64,000 bases of DNA from Bacillus sp. SD075 (GCF_017355165.1 NZ_JADILK010000004.1:124001-188000), one strand, 5' to 3'. Shown: positions 17,182 to 28,061, counted from the stretch's first letter. The notes: generated by a model from the sequence alone, not told the origin. A program made the numbers and translations.

Positions 17182-18582
17182 TTAGTTTACACGAACCACA
17201 CGGCCGTTGAATTTACCTGCCCAATATCCACTTTCCATATTCGCGATTGCAACACCTGTTGAACTTTGGGAACCGATAAATTTACCGCCACCGACATAAA
17301 TACCGACATGCCCATCCGTTTTATAGGTATTGAAAAACACTAAATCTCCAGGTTGTATTTGACTCTTAGAAACTTGACGTCCTGCACTTGTCAATGCACC
17401 CGTACTGGCTGGAAGGTTCACACCAGCTTGCTTATAAGCCCATGCAACGAATCCTGAACAATCGAATAAACCGTTAGCAATATCGGATGCCGTTCTTCCG
17501 CCACCAAATTTATATGTGGAGTTACCGATATATTTATAACCTGCTGTAATTGCAGAGCCAGTATTTGCACTGCTTGGCTTACTTGAAGTTTCAGGTTTAC
17601 TAGCTGCAGGCTTACTAGCCTCAGGTTTACTAGCTGCTGCAGCTTTATCAGCAGAAGTGTTTTTAGATGAAGTTGAAGATGATTCACCTTTAGACGACCC
17701 AGATACTGACGATTCAGCTTTAGAAGAACTTGATGATTCTTCACTTGATGATTCTTTACTAGAAGCATTTGAAGAATTCACTTCTTCAGCAGCACGGTCA
17801 AGATCAGCTTTCTCTGATGCCTTACGTTCTTCCTCTTTTTTGATATTTTCACGAATGGAAGCTATTTGTGCTTCTAAACCGGCATCTTTATTTTCTAAAG
17901 ATTGTTTAAGTGCCTCTGTTTCCGATTCTTTCTTTTCAATCTTTGCCTTCATATTGACAGTTTCAGCTTTTTGATCTTCAATTTGAGATTGCATGCCTTT
18001 AAGCTCTACTTCCATATCCTTAAGGCTTTGCAACTTTTTCTCAACGGTCGCTTGTTTTTTTTCTAAGTCAGCTTTATCCGCTTCCTGCTCGCTAAGAATC
18101 TGTTGGTCAGCTTCCACGATAGCGGCTACCGCCCCAACACGATTAACGAATTCACCAAAGCTTTTAGAACCCAAAACAACTTCTAGGTACTCAACGTCCC
18201 CGCCGCTCTCTTGGAATGAAAGGGCGCGCTCTTTCAAGACTTCCTCGCGTTTTGCGATTCTTTCTTCCAAGGCTTTAATTTCTTTCTTTAAAGAATCTAT
18301 ATCTTTTTCGGTGTCTTTAATTTCTTGTTTAGTCTCTTTGATTTTTTGGTCATTTTCTTTCATTGCCGATTCTATCTGGGCAATTTGGGAATTCATTTTC
18401 GTTTGTTCTTTTTTCAATTCCTGAATAACTTGTTCTGCCTCTGAAATATCTGATTGTATTCCTGTGCGTTGCGATTGAATATCCGAGATAGATTCAGCCT
18501 TTACAGACGGTATGGCAAAAGCGCTTCCTAATCCAAGCATAATTGTCGTGTTCAATACGATAAGTTTTTTCTTCAAACTCAT
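17182..18582 (-). CDS. CwlO-like D,L-endopeptidase (NlpC/P60) with coiled-coil N terminus
   Basis: 466 aa. Secreted peptidoglycan hydrolase needed for cell elongation in B. subtilis (CwlO). Signal peptide residues 1 to about 28, ending AIPSVKA; long coiled coil to about residue 270; Ser/Lys-rich low-complexity linker; C-terminal NlpC/P60 domain with catalytic Cys in FDCSGFVAWAYK and His in DGHVGIYVGG. The start MSLKKKLIVL is chosen because the 21-codon extension upstream is charged and would bury the signal peptide. Long AT-rich leader upstream. In B. subtilis, cwlO is under WalR and its protein needs FtsEX; I could not place a WalR box here. Confidence 0.9.
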   Translation of the reverse strand: MSLKKKLIVLNTTIMLGLGSAFAIPSVKAESISDIQSQRTGIQSDISEAEQVIQELKKEQTKMNSQIAQIESAMKENDQKIKETKQEIKDTEKDIDSLKKEIKALEERIAKREEVLKERALSFQESGGDVEYLEVVLGSKSFGEFVNRVGAVAAIVEADQQILSEQEADKADLEKKQATVEKKLQSLKDMEVELKGMQSQIEDQKAETVNMKAKIEKKESETEALKQSLENKDAGLEAQIASIRENIKKEEERKASEKADLDRAAEEVNSSNASSKESSSEESSSSSKAESSVSGSSKGESSSTSSKNTSADKAAAASKPEASKPAASKPETSSKPSSANTGSAITAGYKYIGNSTYKFGGGRTASDIANGLFDCSGFVAWAYKQAGVNLPASTGALTSAGRQVSKSQIQPGDLVFFNTYKTDGHVGIYVGGGKFIGSQSSTGVAIANMESGYWAGKFNGRVVRVN

Positions 18583-18645
18583 TTCCCCTGCTTTCCTCCC
18601 CTTGCATTTCCATCGACCCACTTCTTTTTCTCTATGAAAAATCAT

Positions 18646-19055
18646 TAGTCAAAATAAATTGCTGGGAACTCTTCTCTATTTTTTTTACTCTTTATGTAAT
18701 TTTCTAAGATTGTAATTATATTAAATACATTTCTTTAACTCTACTATGTTTCCATCTAATTCGTAGTATATCATCAGATTTTGTCAAATGCGTAATAACA
18801 ATATTACATTTATATTTCAATTTTAACATTAAACATAAAAATTCGACTTTTCCCTGTGATAAAACAACCAATATTTTACACAAAAACCTTCTTATTTAGA
18901 TGCAAGACTTTCTATCTAGTGTTTAGCACCATGGAACCACAGACCATTGGCAGATTCAAACAGACCATTTCGAATGCATGGAAGCCCTTTTGAAACAAAT
19001 TGCCGTTTATTTCCCTTACATTACATGGAAGCTCTGCTGGCATCCCCATAAAAAA
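18646..19055. other. AT-rich gap upstream of the cwlO-like gene
   Basis: No gene supported. It must contain the minus-strand promoter of the endopeptidase gene. A TTGACA (18782-18787) and a TATACT (18765-18770) occur on the minus strand but are only 11 bases apart, so I do not call them a pair. Confidence 0.5.
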
Positions 19056-19060
19056 ACAAA

Positions 19061-19085
19061 AAAAACCGCTCATCAGCGGTTTTTC
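19061..19085 (-). terminator. Intrinsic terminator of the sulfate transport operon
   Basis: ACCGCT / AGCGGT stem flanked by A and T runs on both sides; on the minus strand eight T bases follow. About 20 bases after the cysA stop. Confidence 0.85.
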
Positions 19086-19105
19086 CGTCAATATTCGACC
19101 CATTC

Positions 19106-20170
19106 TTAAATTCCAGCCATATAGTCGACAAAAACCTTCATTTCTTTTGGTCGGACGAATACCCTTTCGCCCTTGCTTATTTTCAGATTCAAATATTGTT
19201 CTTTCGTCAGTTCGATTTCCAGCGGTTCGTTTGTATCCTGACGAATGACTTCTATTCGGACAATAGGGCCAATTGAATGGATATGATCAATTATGGATGA
19301 AATCGAATCCTTTTCTGATGGTACTCTTTCTATGATAAAGTTATGGGCCCTTACATAACCGGTACCCCTACCATCTTCGCTGCCCGGGGCATTCATTTCC
19401 ACATTCCCAGTTACCAATTTACCTTGATGAACATTGCCTTTGAAAAGATTGACACTGCCAAGAAAATCATAAACAAAGGGGTTTTCCGGTTGATCATATA
19501 CTTCTTCCGGTGTTCCAATCTGTTCAATTTTCCCTTCATTCATGATTACGACCCGATCAGCAACATCCATCGCCTCTTCCTGATCATGCGTCACGAACAC
19601 ACTTGTAACATTGAATTCATCATGAAGCCTTCTTAGCCAACGCCGAAGTTCTTTGCGAACCTTGGCATCCAATGCCCCGAATGGTTCATCAAGCAAAAGG
19701 ATATTCGGTTCAACGGCAAGCGCCCTTGCCAATGCGACGCGCTGACGCTGGCCGCCAGATAATTGGGATGGATAACGGCCTTTATATCCTTCCAGCTTGA
19801 CGAGCTGAAGCAATTCGGTAACCTTTTGTTCAATAACTTCTTTACTTGGCCTAATTTTTCTAGGACGGACCTTTAACCCATAGGCGATATTATCAAAAAT
19901 GGTCATATTACGAAAAAGGGCATAATGCTGAAAGACGAAACCCACATTTCGATCTTTTACATGCTTATGCGTGTAATTCTCCTCATTGAAAAGGATCTTT
20001 CCGTTCTCTGCTTGTTCAAGGCCCGCAATGATACGCAATAATGACGTTTTTCCCGATCCAGAAGGGCCAAGAAGGGCTACCAGTTCACCGCTCTTTATTT
20101 CCAAATCGATGTTTTGGAGTGCTTGATAAGACCCGTAATATTTTGTAACATTTTCAATGATGATACTCAT
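19106..20170 (-). CDS. cysA: CysA, sulfate/thiosulfate ABC importer ATPase
   Basis: 354 aa. Walker A GPSGSGKT (35-42), signature [15 protein letters not shown], Walker [13 protein letters not shown] and switch His in [13 protein letters not shown], then a regulatory C-terminal domain ([13 protein letters not shown]). AGGAGG six bases before the ATG. Last gene of the sbp-cysT-cysW-cysA operon, giving a complete importer. Confidence 0.95.
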   Translation of the reverse strand: MSIIIENVTKYYGSYQALQNIDLEIKSGELVALLGPSGSGKTSLLRIIAGLEQAENGKILFNEENYTHKHVKDRNVGFVFQHYALFRNMTIFDNIAYGLKVRPRKIRPSKEVIEQKVTELLQLVKLEGYKGRYPSQLSGGQRQRVALARALAVEPNILLLDEPFGALDAKVRKELRRWLRRLHDEFNVTSVFVTHDQEEAMDVADRVVIMNEGKIEQIGTPEEVYDQPENPFVYDFLGSVNLFKGNVHQGKLVTGNVEMNAPGSEDGRGTGYVRAHNFIIERVPSEKDSISSIIDHIHSIGPIVRIEVIRQDTNEPLEIELTKEQYLNLKISKGERVFVRPKEMKVFVDYMAGI

Positions 20171-20180
20171 TTCATTCCTC

Positions 20181-21071
20181 CTAACTCGCTTTGGCTGATT
20201 TAAAGTCCGTTTTCCATTCTATGAAACTTTTAATGATCAAGGTTATGATTGCAAAAATGGACATCAGGGATGCAACGGCAAAAGCTGCTGAAAATTGATA
20301 TTCATTGTATAAGATTTCAATATGAAGCGGCATCGTATTGGTCATGCCCCGTATATGGCCAGATACGACCGATACAGCTCCAAACTCACCGATTGTCCTT
20401 GCACTGCAAAGGATGACCCCATATAGAAGTCCCCATTTTATATTGGGAAGCGTAACATACCAAAATGTCTTAAACCCTCCCGCACCCAGCGTGAGTGACG
20501 CCTCTTCTTCAGACGTTCCCTGGCTTTGCATGAGCGGGATCAATTCGCGCGCAATGAATGGGAAGGTTATGAAAATGGAGGCGATGACAATCCCCGGTAT
20601 TGAAAAAATCACTTTAATGTCAAAGGATTGCAGCAGTGGACCAAGTGTTCCATGTAAGCCAAACAGAAGGACGAAAATCAATCCAGCAATGACAGGTGAA
20701 ACGGAAAAAGGCAAATCTATCAAAGTTATCAAGAAGTTTTTTCCCTTAAAATCATATTTAGTGATGGTCCACGCAGCAACTATCCCAAATATGGCATTAA
20801 GTGGCAAAGTGATGAGGACAACGATCAATGTTAATTTAATTGCAGCCAAGGCATCAGGATGTGTAATGGCCGCAAAATAAGCTTCGGTACCTTTTTCAAA
20901 GGCCTTTACAAAGATAGCGATTAATGGGACAACTAAAAATAAAGTCAGAAATAGCAATACAATGGAAATAAGAACCCACTGTATGGATTTAGGCTCTTTT
21001 GTTGCGTTTCTCGTAAGAATGACGGGGTGATTCATTTTATTAGCAACCACTGAATTATCATTTTCCATCAT
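20181..21071 (-). CDS. cysW: CysW, sulfate/thiosulfate ABC importer permease
   Basis: 296 aa from the MMEND start, which follows AGGAGGGGAC; an in-frame extension to 21113 would overlap cysT and is unlikely. Six membrane helices; EAA loop with [39 protein letters not shown] is typical of CysW. Starts eight bases after the cysT stop. Confidence 0.93.
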   Translation of the reverse strand: MMENDNSVVANKMNHPVILTRNATKEPKSIQWVLISIVLLFLTLFLVVPLIAIFVKAFEKGTEAYFAAITHPDALAAIKLTLIVVLITLPLNAIFGIVAAWTITKYDFKGKNFLITLIDLPFSVSPVIAGLIFVLLFGLHGTLGPLLQSFDIKVIFSIPGIVIASIFITFPFIARELIPLMQSQGTSEEEASLTLGAGGFKTFWYVTLPNIKWGLLYGVILCSARTIGEFGAVSVVSGHIRGMTNTMPLHIEILYNEYQFSAAFAVASLMSIFAIITLIIKSFIEWKTDFKSAKAS

Positions 21072-21079
21072 GTCCCCTC

Positions 21080-21919
21080 CTACTTCCCTGAATATCTTTT
21101 GCCGGTCCACCATTGTAAGATATTGATGGTGAACAAAATTATAAATGTAAAAATGAGCATGACGGCTGCAACAGCTGTTGCACCCTCATAATCATACTGT
21201 TCGAGTTTTGTCATGATGATCAGCGGGGAAATCTCCGTTTTAAATGGCATATTCCCGGCAATGAAGACAACGGATCCATACTCTCCAAGTGCCCTAGCAA
21301 AAGAAAGTGCAAAACCCGTCAATATCGCTGGAATCAATTCCGGGAAAATAATTTTTATGAATGTCTGCATTCGATTCGCCCCTAAAGAGGCTGATGCTTC
21401 TTCCATTCCTTTTTCGATATTTTCAAGTACCGGTTGAACCATCCGTACCACGAATGGAAGCCCTATAAATATTAGGGCGATGATGATCCCCACAGGAGTG
21501 AAAGCGACTTTAAAGCTGAAAAATTGCCCGATCCATCCATTCGGTGAGTACAAAGTGGTCAAAGTAATACCTGCCACAGCAGTCGGGAGGGCAAAAGGCA
21601 AATCGACCAATCCATCGATGACCCGTTTGCCGGGAAACTCATAACGAGTAAGCACCCAGGCAATTAACACACCAAAAACTGCGTTCACGAAGGCCGCAGT
21701 TAACGCTGTCATAAAACTCAATTTATAAGAAGCGAGAACCCTTGGTTCAGTTATGGTCGCCCAAAAATCCTGGAACCCCATTGAAAATGTGTTTAGAAAA
21801 ACCATGGATAACGGGATCAAAACGATGATGGAGAGATACAGCAGCGTAAAACCCATCGTCAACCCAAAACCGGGTATGGTCCTCTTTTTCGTCTGTTTAC
21901 CTTCTGTCACTGTATTCAT
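21080..21919 (-). CDS. cysT: CysT (CysU), sulfate/thiosulfate ABC importer permease
   Basis: 279 aa with six helices. LPFALPTAVAGITLTTLY and ALGEYGSVVFIAGNMPFKTE are hallmarks of the CysT subunit; EEASASLGANRMQTFIKIIF is the EAA loop that contacts CysA. Between sbp and cysW in the same direction. Confidence 0.93.
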   Translation of the reverse strand: MNTVTEGKQTKKRTIPGFGLTMGFTLLYLSIIVLIPLSMVFLNTFSMGFQDFWATITEPRVLASYKLSFMTALTAAFVNAVFGVLIAWVLTRYEFPGKRVIDGLVDLPFALPTAVAGITLTTLYSPNGWIGQFFSFKVAFTPVGIIIALIFIGLPFVVRMVQPVLENIEKGMEEASASLGANRMQTFIKIIFPELIPAILTGFALSFARALGEYGSVVFIAGNMPFKTEISPLIIMTKLEQYDYEGATAVAAVMLIFTFIILFTINILQWWTGKRYSGK

Positions 21920-21986
21920 CGCTTCGCCTCAGCCCTTTTTCTGTTTTATGAAGGAGAAGATGTTAAAGCCACCTTCCCTTTCATGA

Positions 21987-23018
21987 TTATTGCGGTTGAT
22001 AAATTTCGTCAAATGTACCACCATCATTAAAATGCTTTTCTTGGGCTTTTTTCCATCCACCAAACGTATCATCAACCGTCACCATATCGATATTGGCAAA
22101 TTGGTCTTCATATTCAGCGAGAACCTTTTCATCCCTTGGACGATAGAAGTTTTTCGCGGCAATTTCCTGACCGGCATCCGTATATAGGTATTCCAGGTAG
22201 GCTTCAGCCACTTCCTTTGTTCCTTTTTTCGCGACCACTTCATCGACAACAGCTACTGGTGGCTCTGCTAATATACTGATTGAAGGATTGACGATTTCAT
22301 ATTTGTCATCACCGAATTCTTCTAGAGTTAAATAGGCTTCATTCTCCCAAGCGATAAGTACGTCACCAATTCCCCTTTCTACAAAAGTGGTGGTTGCACC
22401 GCGTGCCCCTGAGTCCAGGACCTCAACATTCTGATAAAGTTTTTTCATGAAATCCTTCACTTTTGTTTCATCATTATCGAAATTCTTCTCTGCATAAGCC
22501 CAGGCAGCCAGGTAATTCCACCTTGCCCCTCCGCTTGTCTTTGGATTTGGTGTAATGACGGATACATCCTTTTTAATGAGATCATTCCAATCTTTAATGC
22601 CTTTAGGGTTATCTTTTTTTACCAAAAACACAATGGTTGATGTGTATGGTGTCGAGTTTTCCGGTAACCGTTTCTGCCAATCCTTCGCCAACAGGTTACT
22701 AGCTTCATATATGGCATCTATATCATAAGCCAATGCCAATGTAACGACATCCGCCTCCAATCCATCAATGACTGCCCTGCCCTGTTTACCAGATCCGCCA
22801 TGGGATTGTTGAATCTTTACATCCTGACCCGATTCTTCTTTCCAGTGCTTCACGAACGCTTCATTGAATTCCTGGTACAATTCGCGTGTCGGGTCATATG
22901 ACACATTCAATAGCTCGACTGATTTTGATTTTTCGTCCCCTTCCGTTTTTTCCGAGTTGCATCCTGCGAGTAAACCGAATGCTAATGTCAAACTTGTCAA
23001 GATCATCAACTTTTTCAT
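21987..23018 (-). CDS. Sulfate-binding lipoprotein (Sbp/CysP)
   Basis: 343 aa. Lipoprotein signal [20 protein letters not shown] with lipobox Cys at 20. [14 protein letters not shown] and [20 protein letters not shown] are the anion-binding signatures of periplasmic sulfate-binding proteins. First gene of the operon; GGGGGG ribosome site. A hairpin-plus-T-tract lies between the promoter and this gene, implying attenuation. Confidence 0.94.
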   Translation of the reverse strand: MKKLMILTSLTLAFGLLAGCNSEKTEGDEKSKSVELLNVSYDPTRELYQEFNEAFVKHWKEESGQDVKIQQSHGGSGKQGRAVIDGLEADVVTLALAYDIDAIYEASNLLAKDWQKRLPENSTPYTSTIVFLVKKDNPKGIKDWNDLIKKDVSVITPNPKTSGGARWNYLAAWAYAEKNFDNDETKVKDFMKKLYQNVEVLDSGARGATTTFVERGIGDVLIAWENEAYLTLEEFGDDKYEIVNPSISILAEPPVAVVDEVVAKKGTKEVAEAYLEYLYTDAGQEIAAKNFYRPRDEKVLAEYEDQFANIDMVTVDDTFGGWKKAQEKHFNDGGTFDEIYQPQ

Positions 23019-23042
23019 GGAATCCCCCCTGTTTTTTTCAAC

Positions 23043-23092
23043 AAAAAAAGCACACTACTTCCCTTTTGATTTTTTTCAAGGAGATAGTATGC
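23043..23092 (-). terminator. Leader terminator upstream of the sulfate-binding protein gene
   Basis: On the minus strand GCATACTA pairs with TAGTGTGC (one G-U), extended inward by CTCCTT / AAGGGAAG-like pairing, and is followed by seven T bases. It lies only about 25 bases before the start codon, so transcription must be allowed through it. Confidence 0.75.
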
Positions 23093-23136
23093 CTTCAGTT
23101 CTCTGATCAGCAAATATTCTGAATTTACGTATCATT

Positions 23137-23166
23137 AACATAAAGCAAAGTATACCAAGTTGTCAA
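23137..23166 (-). promoter_or_regulatory. Promoter and shared operator element of the sulfate operon
   Basis: Minus strand TTGACA (23161-23166) with TTATGT or TATGTT 17 to 18 bases downstream. The element AACTTGGTAT (minus strand 23161 to 23152) directly follows the -35 and is identical to the half-site at the yezD start. Confidence 0.55.
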
Positions 23167-23245
23167 CTGCGTTTTGTTAATAAACAGATCCTTTTTTTAA
23201 ACTCATTCACGAAAAGCAGATTAAAGAATTTCCTAAACGAAAGAA

Positions 23246-23268
23246 CTCGATCCAACGGTGGGATCGAG
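23246..23268 (-). terminator. Terminator-like hairpin after the nadD-like gene
   Basis: CTCGATCC / GGATCGAG perfect 8-bp stem nine bases past the stop codon; modest T content follows (TTCTTTCG). Confidence 0.6.
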
Positions 23269-23276
23269 CCCAACAC

Positions 23277-23930
23277 TTACGAATTTGGTCCTTTTTTATA
23301 CAGCTCTTTGTCCACGATATACTGATAACACTGATCAGGCAGTAAATATCTTGGTTCCCCGCCCATCGCGAATTCATCCCTTATATATGTAGAACTGATT
23401 TCCATGGATAGGCCTTTATCAATAAGGTGAAATGTATTGCCATCATCATAATTCCTTAACAACGGACTTTTGGATATGATTTTCAGCATATCTATCCCAT
23501 CCCGTGCCATGATGATGAATTTATGATTGGCAATCAATTTTTCCCTGAATTTCCATCGCAAGTGTACCGGTAACTCCTGATTATCAATATCTTCAAGTAA
23601 ATCTGCACCCATTATGAAATAAACTTCGTCCCTTGGAAATCGTGCTTTAAAATATTCCATCGTATACCAAGTATATTGTTTACTCGTTCCGGCGCGCTCA
23701 TTAATTTCATAATCACTAACTTCGAATAACGGGTTTCCCCCAATTGCCAGCTTGAGCATTTCCCAACGGTGTTCATTGCTCGTTTTCATCTGTTTATCGA
23801 TACGGCCATTTGCGCAAGGCAAAAAAATCACCTTATCTAGCTTAGCACGATGTGCAATGGTGGATGCTGTCCATAAATGCACATTCGTGACCGGATCGAA
23901 GGAAGATCCATAAACTCCAATTTTGCCCAT
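23277..23930 (-). CDS. NadD-like nicotinate-nucleotide adenylyltransferase, atypical
   Basis: 217 aa nucleotidyltransferase of the HxGH family. The N-terminal loop reads GVYGSSFDPVTNVHLW, so the usual HNGH is TNVH with only the second His kept; the C-terminal ISSTxxR motif is present as EISSTYIRDEF. YFIMGADLLEDI fits NadD. It starts 16 bases after the ruined kynB, so it belongs to the kynurenine operon. Its substrate is therefore uncertain: it may serve NAD synthesis or a related adenylation. Confidence 0.75.
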   Translation of the reverse strand: MGKIGVYGSSFDPVTNVHLWTASTIAHRAKLDKVIFLPCANGRIDKQMKTSNEHRWEMLKLAIGGNPLFEVSDYEINERAGTSKQYTWYTMEYFKARFPRDEVYFIMGADLLEDIDNQELPVHLRWKFREKLIANHKFIIMARDGIDMLKIISKSPLLRNYDDGNTFHLIDKGLSMEISSTYIRDEFAMGGEPRYLLPDQCYQYIVDKELYKKGPNS

Positions 23931-23946
23931 CCTTTTGTCCCCCTCA

Positions 23947-24541
23947 TCAGCCCATCTTTTTCAAAACGCCCTGTCCGACTCCTCTCCCCATCTTCTAATG
24001 CAAGCGGCAATGCAGCCAAATCGTACAGCCGAGGCTCCCAAGAACCAGCCCTTCGAGGACATGAATCACACAGCCTGACAGTGCCTATCGGTCAGGCAAT
24101 TCTTTTCTGCCGAGATAGTCAACGGAAGGTAAATCGGGACCAACCACCCCTTTATTTCAAGGAAGGTGCTAAATTGGTGCAACCGGTGGAATCCATTCAG
24201 GAAAACAACTGAGGTCCTTCCATTGACCTGTTGCCGGCAACAGCCACCGGACCCCTATCAATAAGATGCCTTCAAAAACCTTAATGCCGTTCCTTCCAAC
24301 TTCTTCCACCTTTACTACAGTAGAAGTGCCCTAATATACATCAAGATCAAGTTCGATGATTTTTTCGATTTCCTTCAAAATGATAGGGAGAATCGATATG
24401 AGTTCCTAAATGGTACTCATCCGGATTTCCCTACATGGACAGATGACCCCTCGGCCATTGATGAATTCAGCGATTGCGCATCTCCTGGGCAACATGACGC
24501 ATTTTCATTATGCGCTAAGAAATATCCAACCATTGATTCAT
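23947..24541 (-). pseudogene. kynB: Decayed kynB (kynurenine formamidase)
   Basis: The start (AAGGAG, eight bases before ATG at 24541, MNQWLDIS) and the end (VLKKMG stop at 23947-23949) are intact, but the body is broken. Codon 9 is TAG. The frame shifts to read NENASCCPGDAQSLNSSMAE and SSVHVGKSG, then shifts to the metal-binding HLGTHIDSPYHFEG (about 24371-24412), then to ELDLDVY with a TAG. Near the end DLPSVDYLGRKELP and DLAALPLALED are in different frames. These blocks in this order are those of KynB (HxGTHxD family). At least four disruptions, so it is not a sequencing slip. Confidence 0.88.
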
Positions 24542-24565
24542 GGTATTCACTCCTTCAGTCAAAGC

Positions 24566-25411
24566 TTAGAGTTTGGTCCTTAATGTCCAAAGCTCAGGAA
24601 AAAATGGCTGTTCGACCACTTTCTTCAAATAACTTACACCGGACGATCCGCCAGTTCCCTTTTTATTACCGATGATCCGTTCTACGGCGCTCATATGATT
24701 GAATCTCCATAATTGTTGTTGACTCCCAATATCAACGAGTTTTTCGGCCAACTCATACAAATCCCAGTATTTATGCACATCACGGTAAACTGTCAGCCAC
24801 GCGTTTTCAACACTTGCATTTTCCTGATAAATGACAGACCAATCCCTGTTCAAGACCGATTGATCAATGGGAAGCCCTCTTGCAGCCATAGCCCCTATAG
24901 CCGCATCATAAATACTAGGTTTATTCAAGGCTGCCATCATCGACTCATAAAGCACGGGCTGATGACGGAAAACGGCCAATATTTGCGAATTCTTTTGACC
25001 CATTGCAAATTCTATCAACCTGTTCTGAAATGATTGAAACCCTGAAGAGTTTCCTAGTTTCTCCCGGAATTCCATATAATCGGATGGCGTTAAGGTCGAT
25101 AGCACATTCCAGGATTGAATAAGTTGCTGTTGGATCCTGGCCACTCTGGATAGCATCTTAAAGGAAGGCTCCAAACGTCCTGCCTCAATATGATCTGTTG
25201 CCGCAGTCAATTCATGGAGGATCAATTTCATCCATAATTCACTAGTTTGGTGAATGATTATGAACAGCATTTCATCGTGATGGCCTGAAAGCCGATGCTG
25301 ACTTGATAATATTTGATTTAAATGCAGGTAGTCCCCATAAGACATATCTTTTTCAAAATCAGTTACCATACTTTCTTCCAAACGATGTCCATCTCTTGGT
25401 CCCTTATCCAT
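24566..25411 (-). CDS. kynA: KynA, tryptophan 2,3-dioxygenase
   Basis: Heme enzyme that opens the indole ring of tryptophan to N-formylkynurenine. 281 aa from the ATG at 25411, supported by AGAGGG five bases upstream; the longer frame to 25486 overlaps the permease and is unlikely. [20 protein letters not shown] holds the heme-pocket His region; [20 protein letters not shown] is the C-terminal signature. Follows the permease gene closely and precedes the kynB remnant by 24 bases. Confidence 0.95.
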   Translation of the reverse strand: MDKGPRDGHRLEESMVTDFEKDMSYGDYLHLNQILSSQHRLSGHHDEMLFIIIHQTSELWMKLILHELTAATDHIEAGRLEPSFKMLSRVARIQQQLIQSWNVLSTLTPSDYMEFREKLGNSSGFQSFQNRLIEFAMGQKNSQILAVFRHQPVLYESMMAALNKPSIYDAAIGAMAARGLPIDQSVLNRDWSVIYQENASVENAWLTVYRDVHKYWDLYELAEKLVDIGSQQQLWRFNHMSAVERIIGNKKGTGGSSGVSYLKKVVEQPFFPELWTLRTKL

Positions 25412-25428
25412 ACTATCCCTCTTTCCCT

Positions 25429-26778
25429 TTACATTCTTTTGATTTTCGACATCAATAAATAAACGATGCAAAGAAAGATCAGCCAAGGAACACCGAAATG
25501 GAGCACGATTTTAAACGGGCCAGTGAACCAGGTAGATACCGTCAAAGCTAACAAAAGAAAGGCACCAAGAATCGTTAGATATGGAAATCCATACATTTTA
25601 ACCGGTAATTTGCGGCCACCTGATTTCTCCCACCTCTTCCTGAAATATAAATGGGAAATGAACACCATGAACCAGGTTAAAATGGCTCCGAACATCGATA
25701 TTCCCATCATGAATGCATATGAAGTATCAGGAAGCAGGACCTTTACTCCCGCAGCAAGAAAAATGCCCAAAGTGGATATGAGAAGGGCTCTTACCGGGAC
25801 TCCTTTCCTGCTCAATTTTTGAAATAGGGCTGGGGCCTGCTGTTGCTCTGATAATGAATAGATCATTCTGGTGGAGGCATATAATTGACTATTCATTGCA
25901 GATAAAGCAGCGGTTAGAATAATGAAATTCATTATCCCTGATGCCCCGGGTATATTCAGGGTTTCCATTACCCTAACAAATGGGCTTTTATCAATACCAG
26001 CCGATTGCCAGGGAACAATCATTAACATGATCCCGATTGTCAATACATAAAAAGTGGCAAGCCTGAAGACAGTAGCCTTCAAAGCTTTAGGGACTGCTAT
26101 ATCCGGGTCCTTCGCTTCCCCCGCCGTCACAGCAATCAACTCAGTCCCTAAAAAGCTGAAGAGCGAAATGAATATGGCGACCCAGAGCCCCCAAAATCCG
26201 AAAGGCATAAACCCTCCATCATTGGCATAGTTCTCCACACCGATCCCGCTTGAAGGTTCGGCGCCAATCACCACGTAGGCGCCCAGTAGAAGGAATATGA
26301 CAATGGCGCTGATTTTAATCATTGAAAATACATACTCAAAATTCCCGAATGTATTGACACTCGTCGCATTTACATAGATTAGCAGTGCAGCAAAAAGGAA
26401 AATCCAAACGCTTCCAGGTACATCCGGGAACCAATATTTCATATATACAGCGATGGCACTCACTTCGACACCAATGGCAAGGACATTCGCTATCCAATAT
26501 GAATACCTCACAACAAAACCCGCAAATGGACTTATATATTTTTCAGCAATGGTCCCAAAGGATCCCGATGTTGGATAGGCTACAGTCATTTCCGCCAAAC
26601 AACCCATCAGTAGAAGGACAATGAATGCACCAATTGCATAGCTGATAAGTACACTTGGACCTGCCGTAGAAATTGCAAGGCCGCTGCCCAAAAATAATCC
26701 GGTTCCAATTGCACATCCCATGGCAATCATTGTGATTTGATTCGATGATAATTCACGATGCAGCTTATTTTTCTCCAT
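25429..26778 (-). CDS. APC-family amino acid permease, probably for tryptophan
   Basis: 449 aa, 12 helices. [20 protein letters not shown] is the first-helix motif of the AroP/GabP/ProY group. Its position between kynU and kynA in one transcription unit suggests tryptophan or kynurenine uptake; this is inference from context. No sequence damage. Confidence 0.85.
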   Translation of the reverse strand: MEKNKLHRELSSNQITMIAMGCAIGTGLFLGSGLAISTAGPSVLISYAIGAFIVLLLMGCLAEMTVAYPTSGSFGTIAEKYISPFAGFVVRYSYWIANVLAIGVEVSAIAVYMKYWFPDVPGSVWIFLFAALLIYVNATSVNTFGNFEYVFSMIKISAIVIFLLLGAYVVIGAEPSSGIGVENYANDGGFMPFGFWGLWVAIFISLFSFLGTELIAVTAGEAKDPDIAVPKALKATVFRLATFYVLTIGIMLMIVPWQSAGIDKSPFVRVMETLNIPGASGIMNFIILTAALSAMNSQLYASTRMIYSLSEQQQAPALFQKLSRKGVPVRALLISTLGIFLAAGVKVLLPDTSYAFMMGISMFGAILTWFMVFISHLYFRKRWEKSGGRKLPVKMYGFPYLTILGAFLLLALTVSTWFTGPFKIVLHFGVPWLIFLCIVYLLMSKIKRM

Positions 26779-26792
26779 ATGTTGCTCCCTTT

Positions 26793-28061
26793 CTAGGCAA
26801 TGATTCCCCTTTTATTTTCATAGTTTTCATATAATCTGCCGTCCATGATCTTTTTGAGTACCTCTACCGCTTCATAGACTTCCTGAAAAGAGGTATAAAG
26901 GGCAACAGGTGCTAAACGAATCATATTCGGTTCACGATAATCGGGTATGATGCCCTCTTGTTTCAATGCTTTACATATTCTCGCAGCTTCTGGATGTTCA
27001 AGGATGATATGGCCGCCCCTTCTTGATTCATGCCTTGGGCTCCCAATTTCAAATCCATATCCCGTCAATTCCGTTTCTAATAAATCCATAAGGTATTGAG
27101 TCAGCCTCAATGATTTCTTCCGAACTTGTTCTATCCCCGCTTCCGCAAACATTTCAAGCGAGCCTAAAAGGGGAGCCATGCTTAATATATGGGGAGTTCC
27201 TATTTGGAAGGCCCCTGCCGAATTTGCCTGCTTAAAGGAATGTTCCATACCGAACTGCTTATCTTTCCTCGAGCCAAACCACCCAGCCAACCCGGGCAGC
27301 CTTGCAAAATGCTTACGGTTCACATACAACCCCGCTACACACCCCGGTCCGCCATTCAAATGCTTATAATTACACCAAAATGCGAAATCCACTTCCCAGT
27401 TGTCAAACCAATGCGGAACAGCACCCACGGAATGACAGGCATCGAATCCTATCATGATTCCACGCGCATGCGCTTCCTTTGTTAACCTCTCCATATCAAG
27501 GATCTGACCGCTTCGATATAAAACCGTCGGAAGTACAATCAAAGCTATTTCCTCGTTCATCTCAGCAATGATGTCATCTTCTTCAAGGAATTTACCATCT
27601 CGGCTTTTCACCTGAACCAAGTGTCCCGAAGGATCAAGCCCATGCAATTGGAGCTGGCTTTGAAGTGCATAGATATCACTCGGGAAGGTTAGTTCATCCG
27701 CCAAAATCTTATTCCTGCCAGCTCTCGGTTCAAAAAAAGTGGCGGCAAGCTGATGCAGATTAGCTGTAGTTGACCCACCCATTATCACTTCATCCCCAAC
27801 AGCACCTACCAATGGAGCACTCAATTCACCCAATCTCTCAGAAAAGTAAAACCAGGGCTCGGCACCCTTCGTCCAGCCATCTATCCCATACTTTTTCCAA
27901 TCTTCCAATGACTTCATTAAACTTTCCTCAGCCCGCTTCGATAAAAGTCCCAATGAGTTTCCATCCATATAAATTATCCCGTGGTTCAAGTAGAACTCCT
28001 CTCTGTAAGAAACTAATGGATCTTCCTGATCCAAAGTTTTCGCATACTCTTTCGTTGACAT
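26793..28061 (-). CDS. kynU: KynU, kynureninase
   Basis: PLP enzyme cleaving kynurenine to anthranilate and alanine. 422 aa from ATG 28061; a GTG at 28079 with GGGGAG close by is an alternative start, and the frame stays open to 28139 over the esterase end. [16 protein letters not shown] at the start, [14 protein letters not shown] and [20 protein letters not shown] (PLP Lys in NYKH) are diagnostic. Second gene of the operon. Confidence 0.95.
   Translation of the reverse strand: MSTKEYAKTLDQEDPLVSYREEFYLNHGIIYMDGNSLGLLSKRAEESLMKSLEDWKKYGIDGWTKGAEPWFYFSERLGELSAPLVGAVGDEVIMGGSTTANLHQLAATFFEPRAGRNKILADELTFPSDIYALQSQLQLHGLDPSGHLVQVKSRDGKFLEEDDIIAEMNEEIALIVLPTVLYRSGQILDMERLTKEAHARGIMIGFDACHSVGAVPHWFDNWEVDFAFWCNYKHLNGGPGCVAGLYVNRKHFARLPGLAGWFGSRKDKQFGMEHSFKQANSAGAFQIGTPHILSMAPLLGSLEMFAEAGIEQVRKKSLRLTQYLMDLLETELTGYGFEIGSPRHESRRGGHIILEHPEAARICKALKQEGIIPDYREPNMIRLAPVALYTSFQEVYEAVEVLKKIMDGRLYENYENKRGIIA

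Noticed and set aside
18765-18787. TTGACA and TATACT upstream of the cwlO-like gene
   Set aside because: Only 11 bases apart, too close for a sigma-A promoter.
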